DNA from: Zopfochytrium polystomum
Lineage: Eukaryota; Chytridiomycota; Chytridiomycetes; Chytridiales; Chytridiaceae
DNA: 16,626 bases
Assembly (NCBI GenBank): GCA_025765615.1
Contig: JAIVFJ010000650.1
Location: 1-16,626 of the forward strand
Direction: 5' to 3'
Shown piece after piece: positions 8,373 through 16,062 of this stretch. The translations under genes were made by a program, and so were the position numbers. A model generated the notes under the pieces. It had not been told where the DNA came from. It did no database searches and saw only the letters and a list, made by a program, of their open reading frames with translations. Position 1 is the first letter of the stretch. The number at the start of each line of letters is the position of its first letter.

Positions 8373-9156
8373 CAATGGCCAGTGGCGGTGGCGATGACAT
8401 TTGCGCGGATAATCTCCCCACAGTGGAAATTGTGATGGTGGGAGCCTTGAAGACGCACAATCAGTCTGGAGTGTTGAGGGAAGGCTGGTTGTTGGGTGGT
8501 GCCAAACAGAGGCATGTGACACTGAGCAGGTTTTTTTCTCTTGTTTTTGTAACTACACCAGGCATTGGTTGCTTTGTCAAACCATACCATATAAATGATG
8601 CCAGGGGCTTAATTGCAATTCACACTGATGGGTACAAGTTGATCCAATAAATTGACACGGGGAGTGCTTTGATCTGGCTTGATATTGCTGTTTTGCTCCA
8701 GACTGTTGCCATGCGTAGAAGAAAATAAAAACAACCTGAGCAGAGCCTCCAGACTGGGCTTGTTTCATAACTAAAACGATCAAAAGTGGCAGTGGCGAGA
8801 GTGGTTCAACCTCTAAGGCGAGACTTTTCTTGTTTTCGTCTGTTTTTATGGGCAACTAAATGCAAAGTACAATTTGGGAATGCAGGAGACTGACCTGACA
8901 AAGATTGCAACAAAAAAAGAAAAGAAAACTTTTATCTTATTCTTTGCTGCCTTTCAGCATATCAAAAACTGTCACACTTGGTTTGCTGTTCAAACAAAAC
9001 AGGAAAAGTTTTTCTGGACAAACCAACAGACCCCTCCACTTTTTTTCTTCTGTGCTGTGACAATTACAATCTGTGCACAGCAACACTTTTGAAGGAATCA
9101 GCAATATTTGTCCCTTATTTCTGGCCATGGGGAGAACACAATTACACCTGAGTTGC
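8373..9156. other. non-coding spacer
   Basis: No gene recognised. A tRNA A-box-like stretch at 8790-8830 has no matching T-arm. Confidence 0.4.
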
Positions 9157-9416
9157 GTCATGTTGTAGCCTCACCTGGGAATGATCAGGCTTTCTCTCGT
9201 TGAATTTGCCCCCACCAGTTGGGCTCTTGAAAACAAAGACCAGAGGGTATATAATGGAACTTTTTGGAACCAAGTTCTAGTCATGTAATGCTGCAGGTGT
9301 GGTCCACTTTGAGCACACTGACCAACTTTGCTGTTCTTGCTGGAAAATGCGTTGGAGAAGGCGAGAGATACTAGTCAACAGAGTACCACTGGGAATTTGC
9401 CACATTCATAGGCATT

Positions 9417-9470
9417 GCACAACAGTGGGTTCAGTGGTAGAATTATTGCCTGACACACAGTTGGACTGCA
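9417..9470 (+). pseudogene. tRNA-Gly(GCC)-derived fragment
   Basis: The first 45 nt follow the Gly(GCC) gene at 16063 (ACAGTGG, then TTCAGTGGTAGAATTAT) up to the anticodon loop, which now reads CTGACAC. The 3' half has no T-arm. The same relic occurs inverted at 11872-11930, so it was broken before the inverted duplication. Confidence 0.75.
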
Positions 9471-9642
9471 CCCTCAACACACTGTCCCTCCAATACCTTT
9501 TTTAGGGCTCTGGAGTCACCTTCCTCATTTTGGAACTGAAACCCCCAGAAGACACCTTCACCAACCTAGCCCCATCTTTTGCCAACAGCACAAACACCAC
9601 AAACAGACAGACAGAAGAGCTGGTACAAGAAAGAGGAGAATT

Positions 9643-9716
9643 TGGTCACATCCAGACTCGAACTGGAGACCGTCTGTGTGTTAGACAGACGTGATAACCA
9701 ACTACACCATGTGACC
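9643..9716 (-). tRNA. tRNA-Val(AAC), left-arm copy
   Basis: 74-nt tRNA. GGTCACA/TGTGACC, TCTGT-CTAACAC-ACAGA (anticodon AAC at 9680-9682, reads GTT and, once A34 is inosine, GTC/GTA), TCCAG-TTCGAGT-CTGGA, discriminator A. All stems pair and both internal promoter boxes are intact. It lies inside the left arm of the long inverted repeat and differs from the right-arm copy by one base (G57 versus A57). No T4 run follows closely. Confidence 0.95.
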
Positions 9717-9727
9717 AATGCAAACAT

Positions 9728-9990
9728 CCAACATAATGGTACTGAGGTTCTGTCTGTTTCTAATTGATACTACCAACTGACAAACCCTTCTCCGAAAGCT
9801 CCCAAACCCCAAACAAGAGAATAGAGCTTGGCTCATTCAAGGCTGGAGCAACAAACAAAGAAATGCCTTGTTAAGCCTGGCAAGGGCAAGGCAGCAAGCA
9901 GGGGGGGGGGGGGGGGGGGGGGGGGATCAACGTTGTTTGAAACACTAGCTAAGCAGAAGGTCGGGGATTGAATTTTCTTGTTGATTTTCA
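9728..9990. other. unpaired insert in left arm
   Basis: Sequence present in the left arm only. Holds the G25 tract and a tRNA-sized, poorly conserved foldable piece at 9926-9985. No protein gene. Confidence 0.5.
9901..9925. repeat. G25 homopolymer
   Basis: Twenty-five G in a row on the plus strand, the only long G-tract outside the telomere. Length may be uncertain because homopolymers are error-prone in sequencing. Confidence 0.85.
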
Positions 9991-10055
9991 TGGGGTTCGC
10001 GAGATCTTGTAGGTAGGAAGAATGACAACAACCAGTTTAGCCAAGTAAACAAATA

Positions 10056-10648
10056 GAACCATACAGATCCTCCTTCACAGAATGATCATTTTCAAAACTG
10101 TATCCTGACTATATTCCAACCACACACCGCTTGACAGAGTTTTCCTTATCTAGCTGTGACTCTTCTTACAGTTTGCATTTTAAGCTAGCTCAATTCCTCA
10201 GATCAAAGTGACAGTGGCATTCTGACTTCTACAACAGGTTAGTTCTGGTCTGAATGTGAGCCTGCCTTCAAGGACAATCAGTTTGTCTGTCTTTCCGCAT
10301 AGTCCTGAGACCCAGTACAAGTGCAGTCATGCCCTAAGCACCAGAACAAAGGCTTGATTTGGCACATTTATTAGCTTTGACCATGTAACTGTGTTGGAAT
10401 AAGCTCAGACAAACGCACTCCACAAGTCCCCTGTAACAACTTCCCTGAAACCACCATCCCACTCACTTGAGTGAAAACAAGCAAGCGTGAAGGAAGAACC
10501 ATCCAGTGGCAAGTTAATAACTGTGGCTTGCTGCTCTGCGCTTTGTTCCATTGCAGTAATCTTGCAGCAGAGGCACTCTTCTTATTAACTGGGTGAAATA
10601 GGCTCCTCCTTGGCCTGACTGGGTTCCTCCACCTCAAGAAGAAGTAAC
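10056..10648. other. non-coding spacer inside the inverted repeat
   Basis: Part of the unpaired centre between the two arms. No gene recognised. Confidence 0.4.
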
Positions 10649-10712
10649 AGGGCTTGCTGGGGATTGAACCCAGGACCTCCTCCACCCGAAGATACCACTA
10701 GACCACAAACCC
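10649..10712 (-). pseudogene. tRNA-Pro(CGG) pseudogene, 8-nt deletion
   Basis: The acceptor GGGTTTG pairs with CAAGCCC (7 of 7, one G-U) and the T-arm CTGGG-TTCAATC-CCCAG is perfect. The length is 64 nt instead of 72: about 8 nt are missing between the D-arm (CTAGTGGTAT) and CTTCGGGTG, which removes the 5' side of the anticodon stem. The anticodon would have been CGG. It sits at the edge of the 119-bp tandem duplication. Confidence 0.8.
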
Positions 10713-10912
10713 AATTATGATATTTTGTTGGAATATGCACCACACACGCCATAATCAATAAGAAAGAAGAAGAAAATTTGTCTTTGATTCCATCTGTCTC
10801 CTCTGGAATCATACCACTGGACCACAAACCCAAGCATAGTCCCTGTTGGAATATGCCCCTGCATACATGATAATCAAAAAAAATTTGCCTTTGATTCCAT
10901 CCGTCTCCTCTG
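10692..10912. repeat. 119-bp tandem duplication with tRNA-Pro 5' half
   Basis: Copy A 10692-10810 and copy B 10811-10912. Each starts with the reverse complement of a tRNA-Pro 5' half (ataccact-(a/g)-gaccacaaaccc), continues through gttggaatatgc, and ends with tttgattccat-c-(t/c)-gtctcctctg. Copy B carries only the 5' half of the tRNA, about 28 nt (10806-10833). Confidence 0.85.
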
Positions 10913-11546
10913 TCACCATCGCCACCCCCACTGTCACAGACACACACTCCACCCCCACCCTCACTAGTCCCAATTATCAATGATTTATATAGTTGTGCAT
11001 TACATTTTCAATGTCCTTCACAGATTTGCCTCGGGTGCACCCACTTCCACCAGACTGTAACACACAATCTCTGGATTAACTACACACAGAACAACACCAA
11101 TCAGCTGAGAGCATTTTGCATTTTTCATTATTAGAGAGAAATGACATGAACTTGAAATGAACTTGATCTCAACTTGAACAAAACCTGAATTTGGACTTTG
11201 CCCTCAGAGATTGGCAACAGGGGATTAAATTTGCAGCAAGTCCCCCATCAACGCATAAAAAAAAGCAAAACAACAATACTTTTCGATTTGACATAAAGTA
11301 TCTTTCAAATTGATCAAAAGTCAAGTTCAATGTTGTTGGGGCGGTTTGCTGTCATACATCTGCTTTGCTTGTCTATGAGTGTCCAACATCTTGGATTTTG
11401 TCCTTTGTATGTATGTAACGCATTTACAGTGAGGCACAAATCTGCACCCAGCCTCTTTATAATTGAATGATGTTCCAAAGTGAGACACTTTTTTCTTTTG
11501 CCACCAGGCAAAGTCTCAGCACGGTAGAAGAGTCAGGCATGCTAGC
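10913..11546. other. non-coding spacer
   Basis: No gene recognised. Short repeats of tgaacttga and its inverse lie near 11146-11182. Confidence 0.4.
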
Positions 11547-11623
11547 CTATTTGTTTACTTGGCTAAACTGGTTGTTGTCGTTCTTCCCACAAGATTTTGC
11601 AAACCCCACGAAATGTTTGCACT

Positions 11624-11697
11624 GGTCACATGGTGTAGTTGGTTATCACGTCTGTCTAACACACAGACGGTCTCCAGTTCAAGTCTGGATGTGACCA
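11624..11697 (+). tRNA. tRNA-Val(AAC), right-arm copy
   Basis: Same 74-nt structure as 9643-9716, in the opposite orientation. Anticodon AAC at 11658-11660. One difference: T-loop TTCAAGT instead of TTCGAGT (purine 57, both acceptable). All stems pair. Nearest T-run downstream is only TTT, so the stop signal is weak. Confidence 0.95.
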
Positions 11698-11871
11698 AAT
11701 TCTTCTCTTTCTTGTCCCAGGTTTACTGTCTGTTTGTGGTGTTTGTTCTGTTGGCAAATGATGGGGGCTGGGCTGGTGAAGGGGGTCTTGTGTGGGTTTC
11801 AGTTCCCAAATCAGGAAGGTAGCTCCAGAGCCCTAAAAAGGTATTGGACGGACAGTGTGTTGAGGGCACAC

Positions 11872-11930
11872 GCCTACTGTGCGTCTGGCAATAATTCTAC
11901 CACATTCTACCACTGAACCCACTGTTGTGC
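11872..11930 (-). pseudogene. tRNA-Gly(GCC)-derived fragment, inverted copy
   Basis: Counterpart of 9417-9470 in the right arm. An 11-bp internal duplication (two GGTAGAAT blocks) and changes in the anticodon loop make it clearly non-functional. Confidence 0.7.
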
Positions 11931-12217
11931 AATGCCTATGAATGTGGCAAATTACTAGTGTTACTCTGAATATGGCAAATACCCAGTGTTACTCTGTTGA
12001 CTAGTATCTCACCTTCTCCAACGCATTTTCCAGCAAGAACAGCAAAGTTGGTCAGTGTGCTCAGAGTGGACCACACCTGGCGCATTACATGACTAGAACT
12101 TTGTTCCAAAAAGTTCCATTATATACACTCTGGTTTTTGTTTTCAAGAGCCCACCTGGTGGGCGGCAAATTCAAGGAGAGAAAGCCTGATCATTCCCAGG
12201 TGAGGCTCCAACATGAC

Positions 12218-12330
12218 ACAAATATAGGGGGGTACATGGGTGGGTTTGAGCCCCACTGCTTGGCTGGCATTGTTGGACTGCCATGTATTCCAGGAGAAAC
12301 AGTTTGCCCCTCTCTTTCTATTGTGGGGGT
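12218..12330. other. spacer with isolated T-arm-like hairpin
   Basis: GTGGG-TTTGAGC-CCCAC near 12241-12257 has the form of a tRNA T-arm with a C56-to-T change, but no D-arm or acceptor partner was found. Confidence 0.3.
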
Positions 12331-12347
12331 GTGTTGAGATTTGACCC
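12331..12347. repeat. dispersed element, partial copy 3
   Basis: Begins GTGTTGAGATTTGACCC, as in copies 1 and 2, and the preceding 45 bp resemble the sequence before copy 2. The hairpin core is missing. Confidence 0.45.
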
Positions 12348-12714
12348 ATGGGGTACACTACACTCGTTACTGATGATTGCTTTGAGTACTCCATCCAATC
12401 ACATTGGATGGGGTGTTTGAAGGGCTCAGTAGATTCAATACTTGAATGGGGCACTCAGAAGGGCTAATCTGTTCTCAATAAAAAGAGATAGGCAAAGGCA
12501 GCTCTTGTTCTTGAAAGAACTTGCTATGTTGGCAGATTGATGGATTGGGCTGCTGTGGAGTACACTACTGAAGGTGGTGGTGGTGGGAGGTTGATCTTGG
12601 CTTCTGTCAGTCTTGTGTTTGTCTTTATACAAAACTGTTACAAGGACCATCACTTGCAAAATGCTGCAAGTCATCCTTGCAGAGCAGTATCAGGTCAAAG
12701 CTCCTGCACACTGC
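12348..12714. other. non-coding spacer with 9-bp hairpin
   Basis: No gene recognised. A perfect hairpin, CCATCCAAT-cac-ATTGGATGG, lies near 12391-12411. Confidence 0.4.
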
Positions 12715-13170
12715 TTACACCAAAAGACCCAAAACTAACACTTCCCACCAGTCCACAACGTCCTCGCTCCCGTGGCTCCGGGCCCACTGGACGCCCTCAG
12801 CCGAAACCTTCAAAGGGAGCCCGCTGTCCTTCCACCACTGAAGGACAGGCACGCTTTTCCGGTCGCCAGTCAAGTGAAAATCGCACCCAACCGTGCTGGC
12901 ATACATGAGCGCCTTGTCTGTGTAGGCGTGCGTCAGGTCCAAGCCGCTCTCCTTCCACCACTGGAGAACCTCAACCCGAGCATACAGAGACGCACTGTTC
13001 ATGGCGCTCTTGTACTTGAGCGGCAATCCACTGTCCCTCCACCACTGCAAGACATCAAGATGCCCTCTTCCGCTGGCGCAACTCATCGCCCACTCGTATC
13101 GCAACTCCAGACCACTTTCTTTCCACCACTCCAGGGCTGCGGTGTAGCCGTTGGCACTGGCCCCATCCAT
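12715..13170 (-). CDS. WW-type ankyrin-like repeat protein, partial
   Basis: 151 residues from the first ATG (13170, in the favourable context GCCATGG) to TAA at 12715. The frame is open about 24 codons further upstream without another ATG, so an earlier exon is possible. Five repeat units each carry a W-W pair at residues 15-16, 43-44, 71-72, 112-113 and 141-142. The first three are exactly 28 residues apart, with the pattern A-M-x-x-A-S, then D-V-L-Q-W-W-K-(D/E)-S-G-L-x-L-K-Y. The fourth follows an extra 13 residues (about 92-106) that break the period. Such repeats are ankyrin-related and form protein-binding solenoids; the partner is unknown. No signal peptide or membrane segment is evident. 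The region is GC-rich and CpG-rich against an AT-leaning, CpG-poor background. Known relatives are usually longer, so this may be a 3' exon or a fragment. The plus-strand frame over it is a shadow. Confidence 0.75.
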   Translation of the reverse strand: MDGASANGYTAALEWWKESGLELRYEWAMSCASGRGHLDVLQWWRDSGLPLKYKSAMNSASLYARVEVLQWWKESGLDLTHAYTDKALMYASTVGCDFHLTGDRKSVPVLQWWKDSGLPLKVSAEGVQWARSHGSEDVVDWWEVLVLGLLV

Positions 13171-14202
13171 GGCTTCGCACAAGGGAAACCAGCGTTGCAC
13201 ACAGAAAAGAGGAGCCCAGGGGGATGAAATCAAGCAGAGACCTCAGTCTCTATCCCTTGCCCAAAAATACTTTCCATTCAATTCTTCGACCTTTCTGTGT
13301 TGGTGTATGGCGACGGCGCCATGGCTGAGGTAGAGCAATTTGGTCAGAGCGTTACTGGGCCTCCTAGGGATGCGGGCTTACCGCTTTGGACACCAGGGGA
13401 CGCCCTGGGACCCAATGCATTAGGTGGCGCAAAGGTGGTGCTGGGTACGACAGTTAAGGTGGTCACATGACGTGTGAGAAAGACTTGTGTCTGTGGGAAA
13501 CAAATCCAAAAAAATAAAAGCCACCACATTCATGAAACCCCAAACAACAAAAGTGCAGTCAAGCACCAACATTCTGCGCCAAAGCTCACTCTTCAAAGCT
13601 GCAGCCTCAGGACAGACTGCAGAGTCATCAAAAGTTTGTGGGAAAAAAAAAAAAAAAAAAAAAAAACAAAGAAAAATAGTTGGCTGACAAGCAGTGAAAA
13701 CCCTGGGGAAAATAGAAACTAGACTTAGAGGCCAGCCATGTACTGCAATGAGGCAGACCACCCATCAAATCAGTGGGGGAAAAAGCGCAAAAGAAAGAAG
13801 AAAAATAAATGAAAAGTTCGAGAAAAGACCTCCTAGCAAACAAAGAAGAAACGAATGGAAATTTGTTCCATAGCAAACAAAGAAGTCTGCACTCTCTGTT
13901 TGAGCGTCTGCCCTCTGACCTGCAACTTCTCTGGCCAAAGAAAGGAAAGGAAAGGAAGAAAAAAAACAAAAAGGGGCAAGTGGAAAATAAAAAGATTGAC
14001 TAACAAAAAGCAAAATCAAAATGCTTTCAGTTTGGAGAAACAAAATGAAATAAAAATTCAAAACGTAAAGGAATTTGAGAACATGTGTGGAGAGGTGTTG
14101 ATCGATCCAGAACAGCATTGAAAGGAAACCACTTTCTCCCTTTTCTTTGACCCACAGCAGCACCGCACCGACTGACCTGGACCCACTCCCACCTCTCCCT
14201 GT
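13171..14202. other. non-coding stretch with A24 tract
   Basis: No second gene or clear upstream exon recognised. A run of 24 A lies at 13643-13666, and A/G-rich sequence continues to about 14075. A piece near 13316-13440 looks partly like a tRNA (see rejected items). Confidence 0.4.
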
Positions 14203-14284
14203 CGACAACGGCAGGACTCGAACCTGCGCACGGAAACCGTAACAGATTTCTAGTCTGTCTCCTTAACCGCTCCGCCACGTTGTC
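14203..14284 (-). tRNA. tRNA-Ser(AGA)
   Basis: 82-nt type II tRNA, all stems paired. Acceptor GACAACG/CGTTGTC, Ser-type D-arm GGCGGAGCGGTTAAGG, anticodon arm ACAGA-CTAGAAA-TCTGT (anticodon AGA at 14249-14251, reads TCT and, with inosine, TCC/TCA), variable arm ACGG-ttt-CCGT, T-arm GCAGG-TTCGAGT-CCTGC, discriminator G as Ser requires. No intron and no close T4 run downstream. The best-preserved Ser gene here; with 2480 it covers both Ser codon families. Confidence 0.95.
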
Positions 14285-14742
14285 TGCCACAGGACCTACT
14301 CTCTGCACATCCCCACACATCCGCTACTGGCACGCAGTACACACCAGCGTCCAGCCATTCCACCAATGACAGGCAGTGTCATTCTCCAGGTTTGATTGTC
14401 AATACAAACATTGAAGCAAACAAAGAAGCAATTCCCAGTGGAGCTTGATTCTCATACAAAAAAGGAACTGTCTGGAATTAATGCGGATGAGAGTATTCAG
14501 CAGCAGCTCCGACACGGACTGAGCCGTGTGGCTTTACATGTCCTCCTTCTTTGTCAGGTGGCTGGGCCCTGATGTGCCCCCTGCCGGGCAGCGAGGTGCA
14601 GTGTGGGAGGTGACTACTTGTTGGTCAGCTGATTGTGTTTTCTTGTCCTGAAAGACATGGGTTCTGCGTTTTCAACAGGATTCAAAGATCCCAGGATGCT
14701 CCACACTGAACAAGTTGGGGGGTTTGGCCAAAGTCATAGGCA
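14285..14742. other. non-coding spacer
   Basis: No gene recognised. A small hairpin, CACGG-actgag-CCGTG, lies near 14514-14529. Confidence 0.4.
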
Positions 14743-14797
14743 ACAAACCGATCGCCGCCGTGAAAGGGCGGAATCTTAACCGTTAGACGATCTGGGA
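14743..14797 (-). pseudogene. tRNA-Glu(TTC), 3' part lost
   Basis: The 5' end TCCCAGA, the D-arm TCTAACGGTTAAGA and a perfect anticodon arm CCGCC-CTTTCAC-GGCGG (anticodon TTC at 14762-14764, reads GAA) are present. After GGCGGCGATC the expected T-arm is absent. A possible acceptor partner, CCTGGGA (6 of 7 pairs), occurs about 70 nt further on, near 14689-14695, which would fit an insertion or rearrangement in the T-arm. Not functional as it stands. Confidence 0.7.
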
Positions 14798-15027
14798 ATT
14801 GCTCTCAGATGGACTCTAGAGGGTCACAACGGTGCCTAGATTGTGCAACATGGGGAGCATCTGCTCCAGGCCTGGGGCACAGCCCAACTAGGACCGTCGT
14901 GCCCACCTAAAGCCACTGGCAAGTTTGCAGGCTCCGACTAATCCACAAACAGTTGCAATGCGCAGTTTCCAGGCTTGTTATTACAAAAGGTAAGTCGACA
15001 TCTTTTGAGCGCCGCATTATTGTGGAG
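14798..15027. other. spacer between tRNA-Glu fragment and tRNA-Met
   Basis: No gene or repeat recognised. Confidence 0.35.
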
Positions 15028-15141
15028 GCTCTGGTGGCTTAGTTGGTTAAAGCGTCGGTCTCATACCTGCAATCCCCTGGTCACACACAGGCGTATTGCA
15101 CAGACATCCGAAGGTCGTGAGTTCGACTCTCACCCAGAGCA
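15028..15141 (+). tRNA. tRNA-Met(CAT), elongator type, 40-nt intron
   Basis: The acceptor GCTCTGG pairs with CCAGAGC (7 of 7), discriminator A; D-arm GCTT-AGTTGGTTA-AAGC. The anticodon stem TCGGT pairs with TCCGA around CTCATA, an intron at 15066-15105, then A38. The joined arm TCGGT-CTCATAA-TCCGA matches the eukaryotic elongator pattern, including the usual U31-U39 mismatch. Anticodon CAT at 15062-15064. T-arm GTGAG-TTCGACT-CTCAC. The TTCGA T-loop argues against initiator Met. The intron folds on itself: TGCAAT with ATTGCA and CCTG with CAGG. Introns in elongator tRNA-Met are known in plants and scattered in other lineages, so this is a useful lineage clue. Confidence 0.92.
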
Positions 15142-15767
15142 TTGCATTCTATCCTGGTGGCTTGCTGATGTCTTGCCGCACCTTCTGCCTGGCGCACCAT
15201 GGGGGCGCTCGCTGCCTCTACAACCCTTAGGGGGGTGGGCCAGTTTCAGCGCCACAGAAAGCACAGATCAGGTACTCCTACATGCTTACTACTAACTCCA
15301 CCTTGGTCCCCAGAGCAGCTTCTCATTCTGCCTGATAGAACATTTTGCTGACTCTTGTTTCTTCCTTTCAAAATTTGCATGCAAGATTGCTGCACTGGAC
15401 TGTCTTTGTGCACACACCCCCAGGTCGCCCACAGCCCACCAGCCAACACACAGTGAACCGCCTCTGGTGGCAGTGTGTTTGTTGGAGTACGCCCTTGACT
15501 GCATCAAAAAAAAAAAAAAGGAATCAAACAAGCGTTGTGAGCCATTGACTGTGTGTGTGCGCCTGTGCAGTGACAGACTCAAGAGTTGCCGACGGTGGTG
15601 TTGATGTTGTAATTGATGGTGTGCTTACTGCTGAGCACTGATGGCGGATTTGTCTGGGAGGGTGGTGACTGTGGCGTCAATGTAGCTGATCAATGACCTG
15701 AGTGCCTGTTCCCCCACAGAAGAAGGTGCTGCGTTTTATGCTTGTCAAAGAGGCGGCAGAGCAGTAG
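15142..15767. other. non-coding spacer
   Basis: No gene recognised. A run of about 13 A lies near 15506-15518, and a GT/GGTG-rich patch at 15590-15690. Confidence 0.4.
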
Positions 15768-15850
15768 GCGCTGGTAGTTTAGTGGTAAAATAGACGCCTT
15801 CCATCTTCAGGAGAGAGCATCAGCCCCGGGTTCAATTCCCGGTCAGCGCA
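15768..15850 (+). tRNA. tRNA-Gly(TCC) with 12-nt intron
   Basis: The acceptor GCGCTGG pairs with TCAGCGC (one G-U), discriminator A. D-arm with TAGTTTAGTGGTAAAAT. Anticodon stem GACGC (15793-15797) pairs with GCATC (15817-15821) with one C-A clash, around CTTCCA, an intron at 15804-15815 and A38. Anticodon TCC at 15800-15802, reading GGA. T-arm CCGGG-TTCAATT-CCCGG perfect. Without removing the 12 nt no anticodon arm forms, which supports the intron. A T7 run at 15883-15889 is the first possible Pol III stop. The C-A clash is again a CpG-type change. Confidence 0.85.
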
Positions 15851-15882
15851 CAGTAACGGCCATGCATGCTGCTTGTACTGGA

Positions 15883-15952
15883 TTTTTTTGTCTTTTCTTT
15901 TTTTTTTTTTTTCTTTTTTTTCTTTTTTTTTATTTTTTTTATTATTGTTTGT
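15883..15952. repeat. T-rich tract
   Basis: About 70 bases that are nearly all T with scattered C, A and G, between the two tRNA-Gly genes. The Phe-rich and Lys-rich frames across it are artefacts of composition. Confidence 0.8.
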
Positions 15953-16062
15953 CCACAACGAGAAGGATGCAGAAGCAAGCAACAGAAGAAGCATGCTTGC
16001 TTGGAACCGTGGCTGTTCTTCTGGCAAAGAGACTTGACAAGTCTCAGTCTCCTCACCAGCAG

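Larger units (their letters stand above)
9157..10055. repeat. long inverted repeat, left arm
   Basis: 9157-9727 matches the reverse complement of 11617-12217 almost continuously, including tRNA-Val(AAC) and a tRNA-Gly fragment. 9991-10055 matches the reverse complement of 11547-11608. Between them the left arm has about 263 bp with no partner (9728-9990), including a G25 run. By eye identity is high, with small indels. A TATA-like tatataatgg at 9248 is kept in both arms. Confidence 0.9.
11547..12217. repeat. long inverted repeat, right arm
   Basis: Inverse partner of 9157-10055. It lacks the 263-bp insert but has two small duplications absent from the left arm: a 28-bp unit (aatttgccac...agagtaacac type) near 11943-12000 and an 11-bp unit inside the Gly fragment near 11898-11920. 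Confidence 0.9.

Noticed and set aside
8258..8650. 130-residue plus-strand frame
   Set aside because: It contains the whole tRNA-Gln gene and shows no protein family features.
8790..8850. Ser/Leu-type A-box (GGCGAGAGTGGTT)
   Set aside because: No anticodon arm, T-arm or acceptor partner follows; could be chance.
12772..13227. 151-residue plus-strand frame opposite the ankyrin-like gene
   Set aside because: It is the antisense shadow of the W-W repeats; the periodic protein signal is on the minus strand.
13316..13440. tRNA-like region: GCGCCAT/GTGGCGC ends and a D-arm look-alike TAGAGCAATTTGGTCAGAGCG followed by CTCCTAG
   Set aside because: The D-stem does not pair, no TTCGA-type T-arm is present, and the length (about 120 nt) would need a large unsupported intron.
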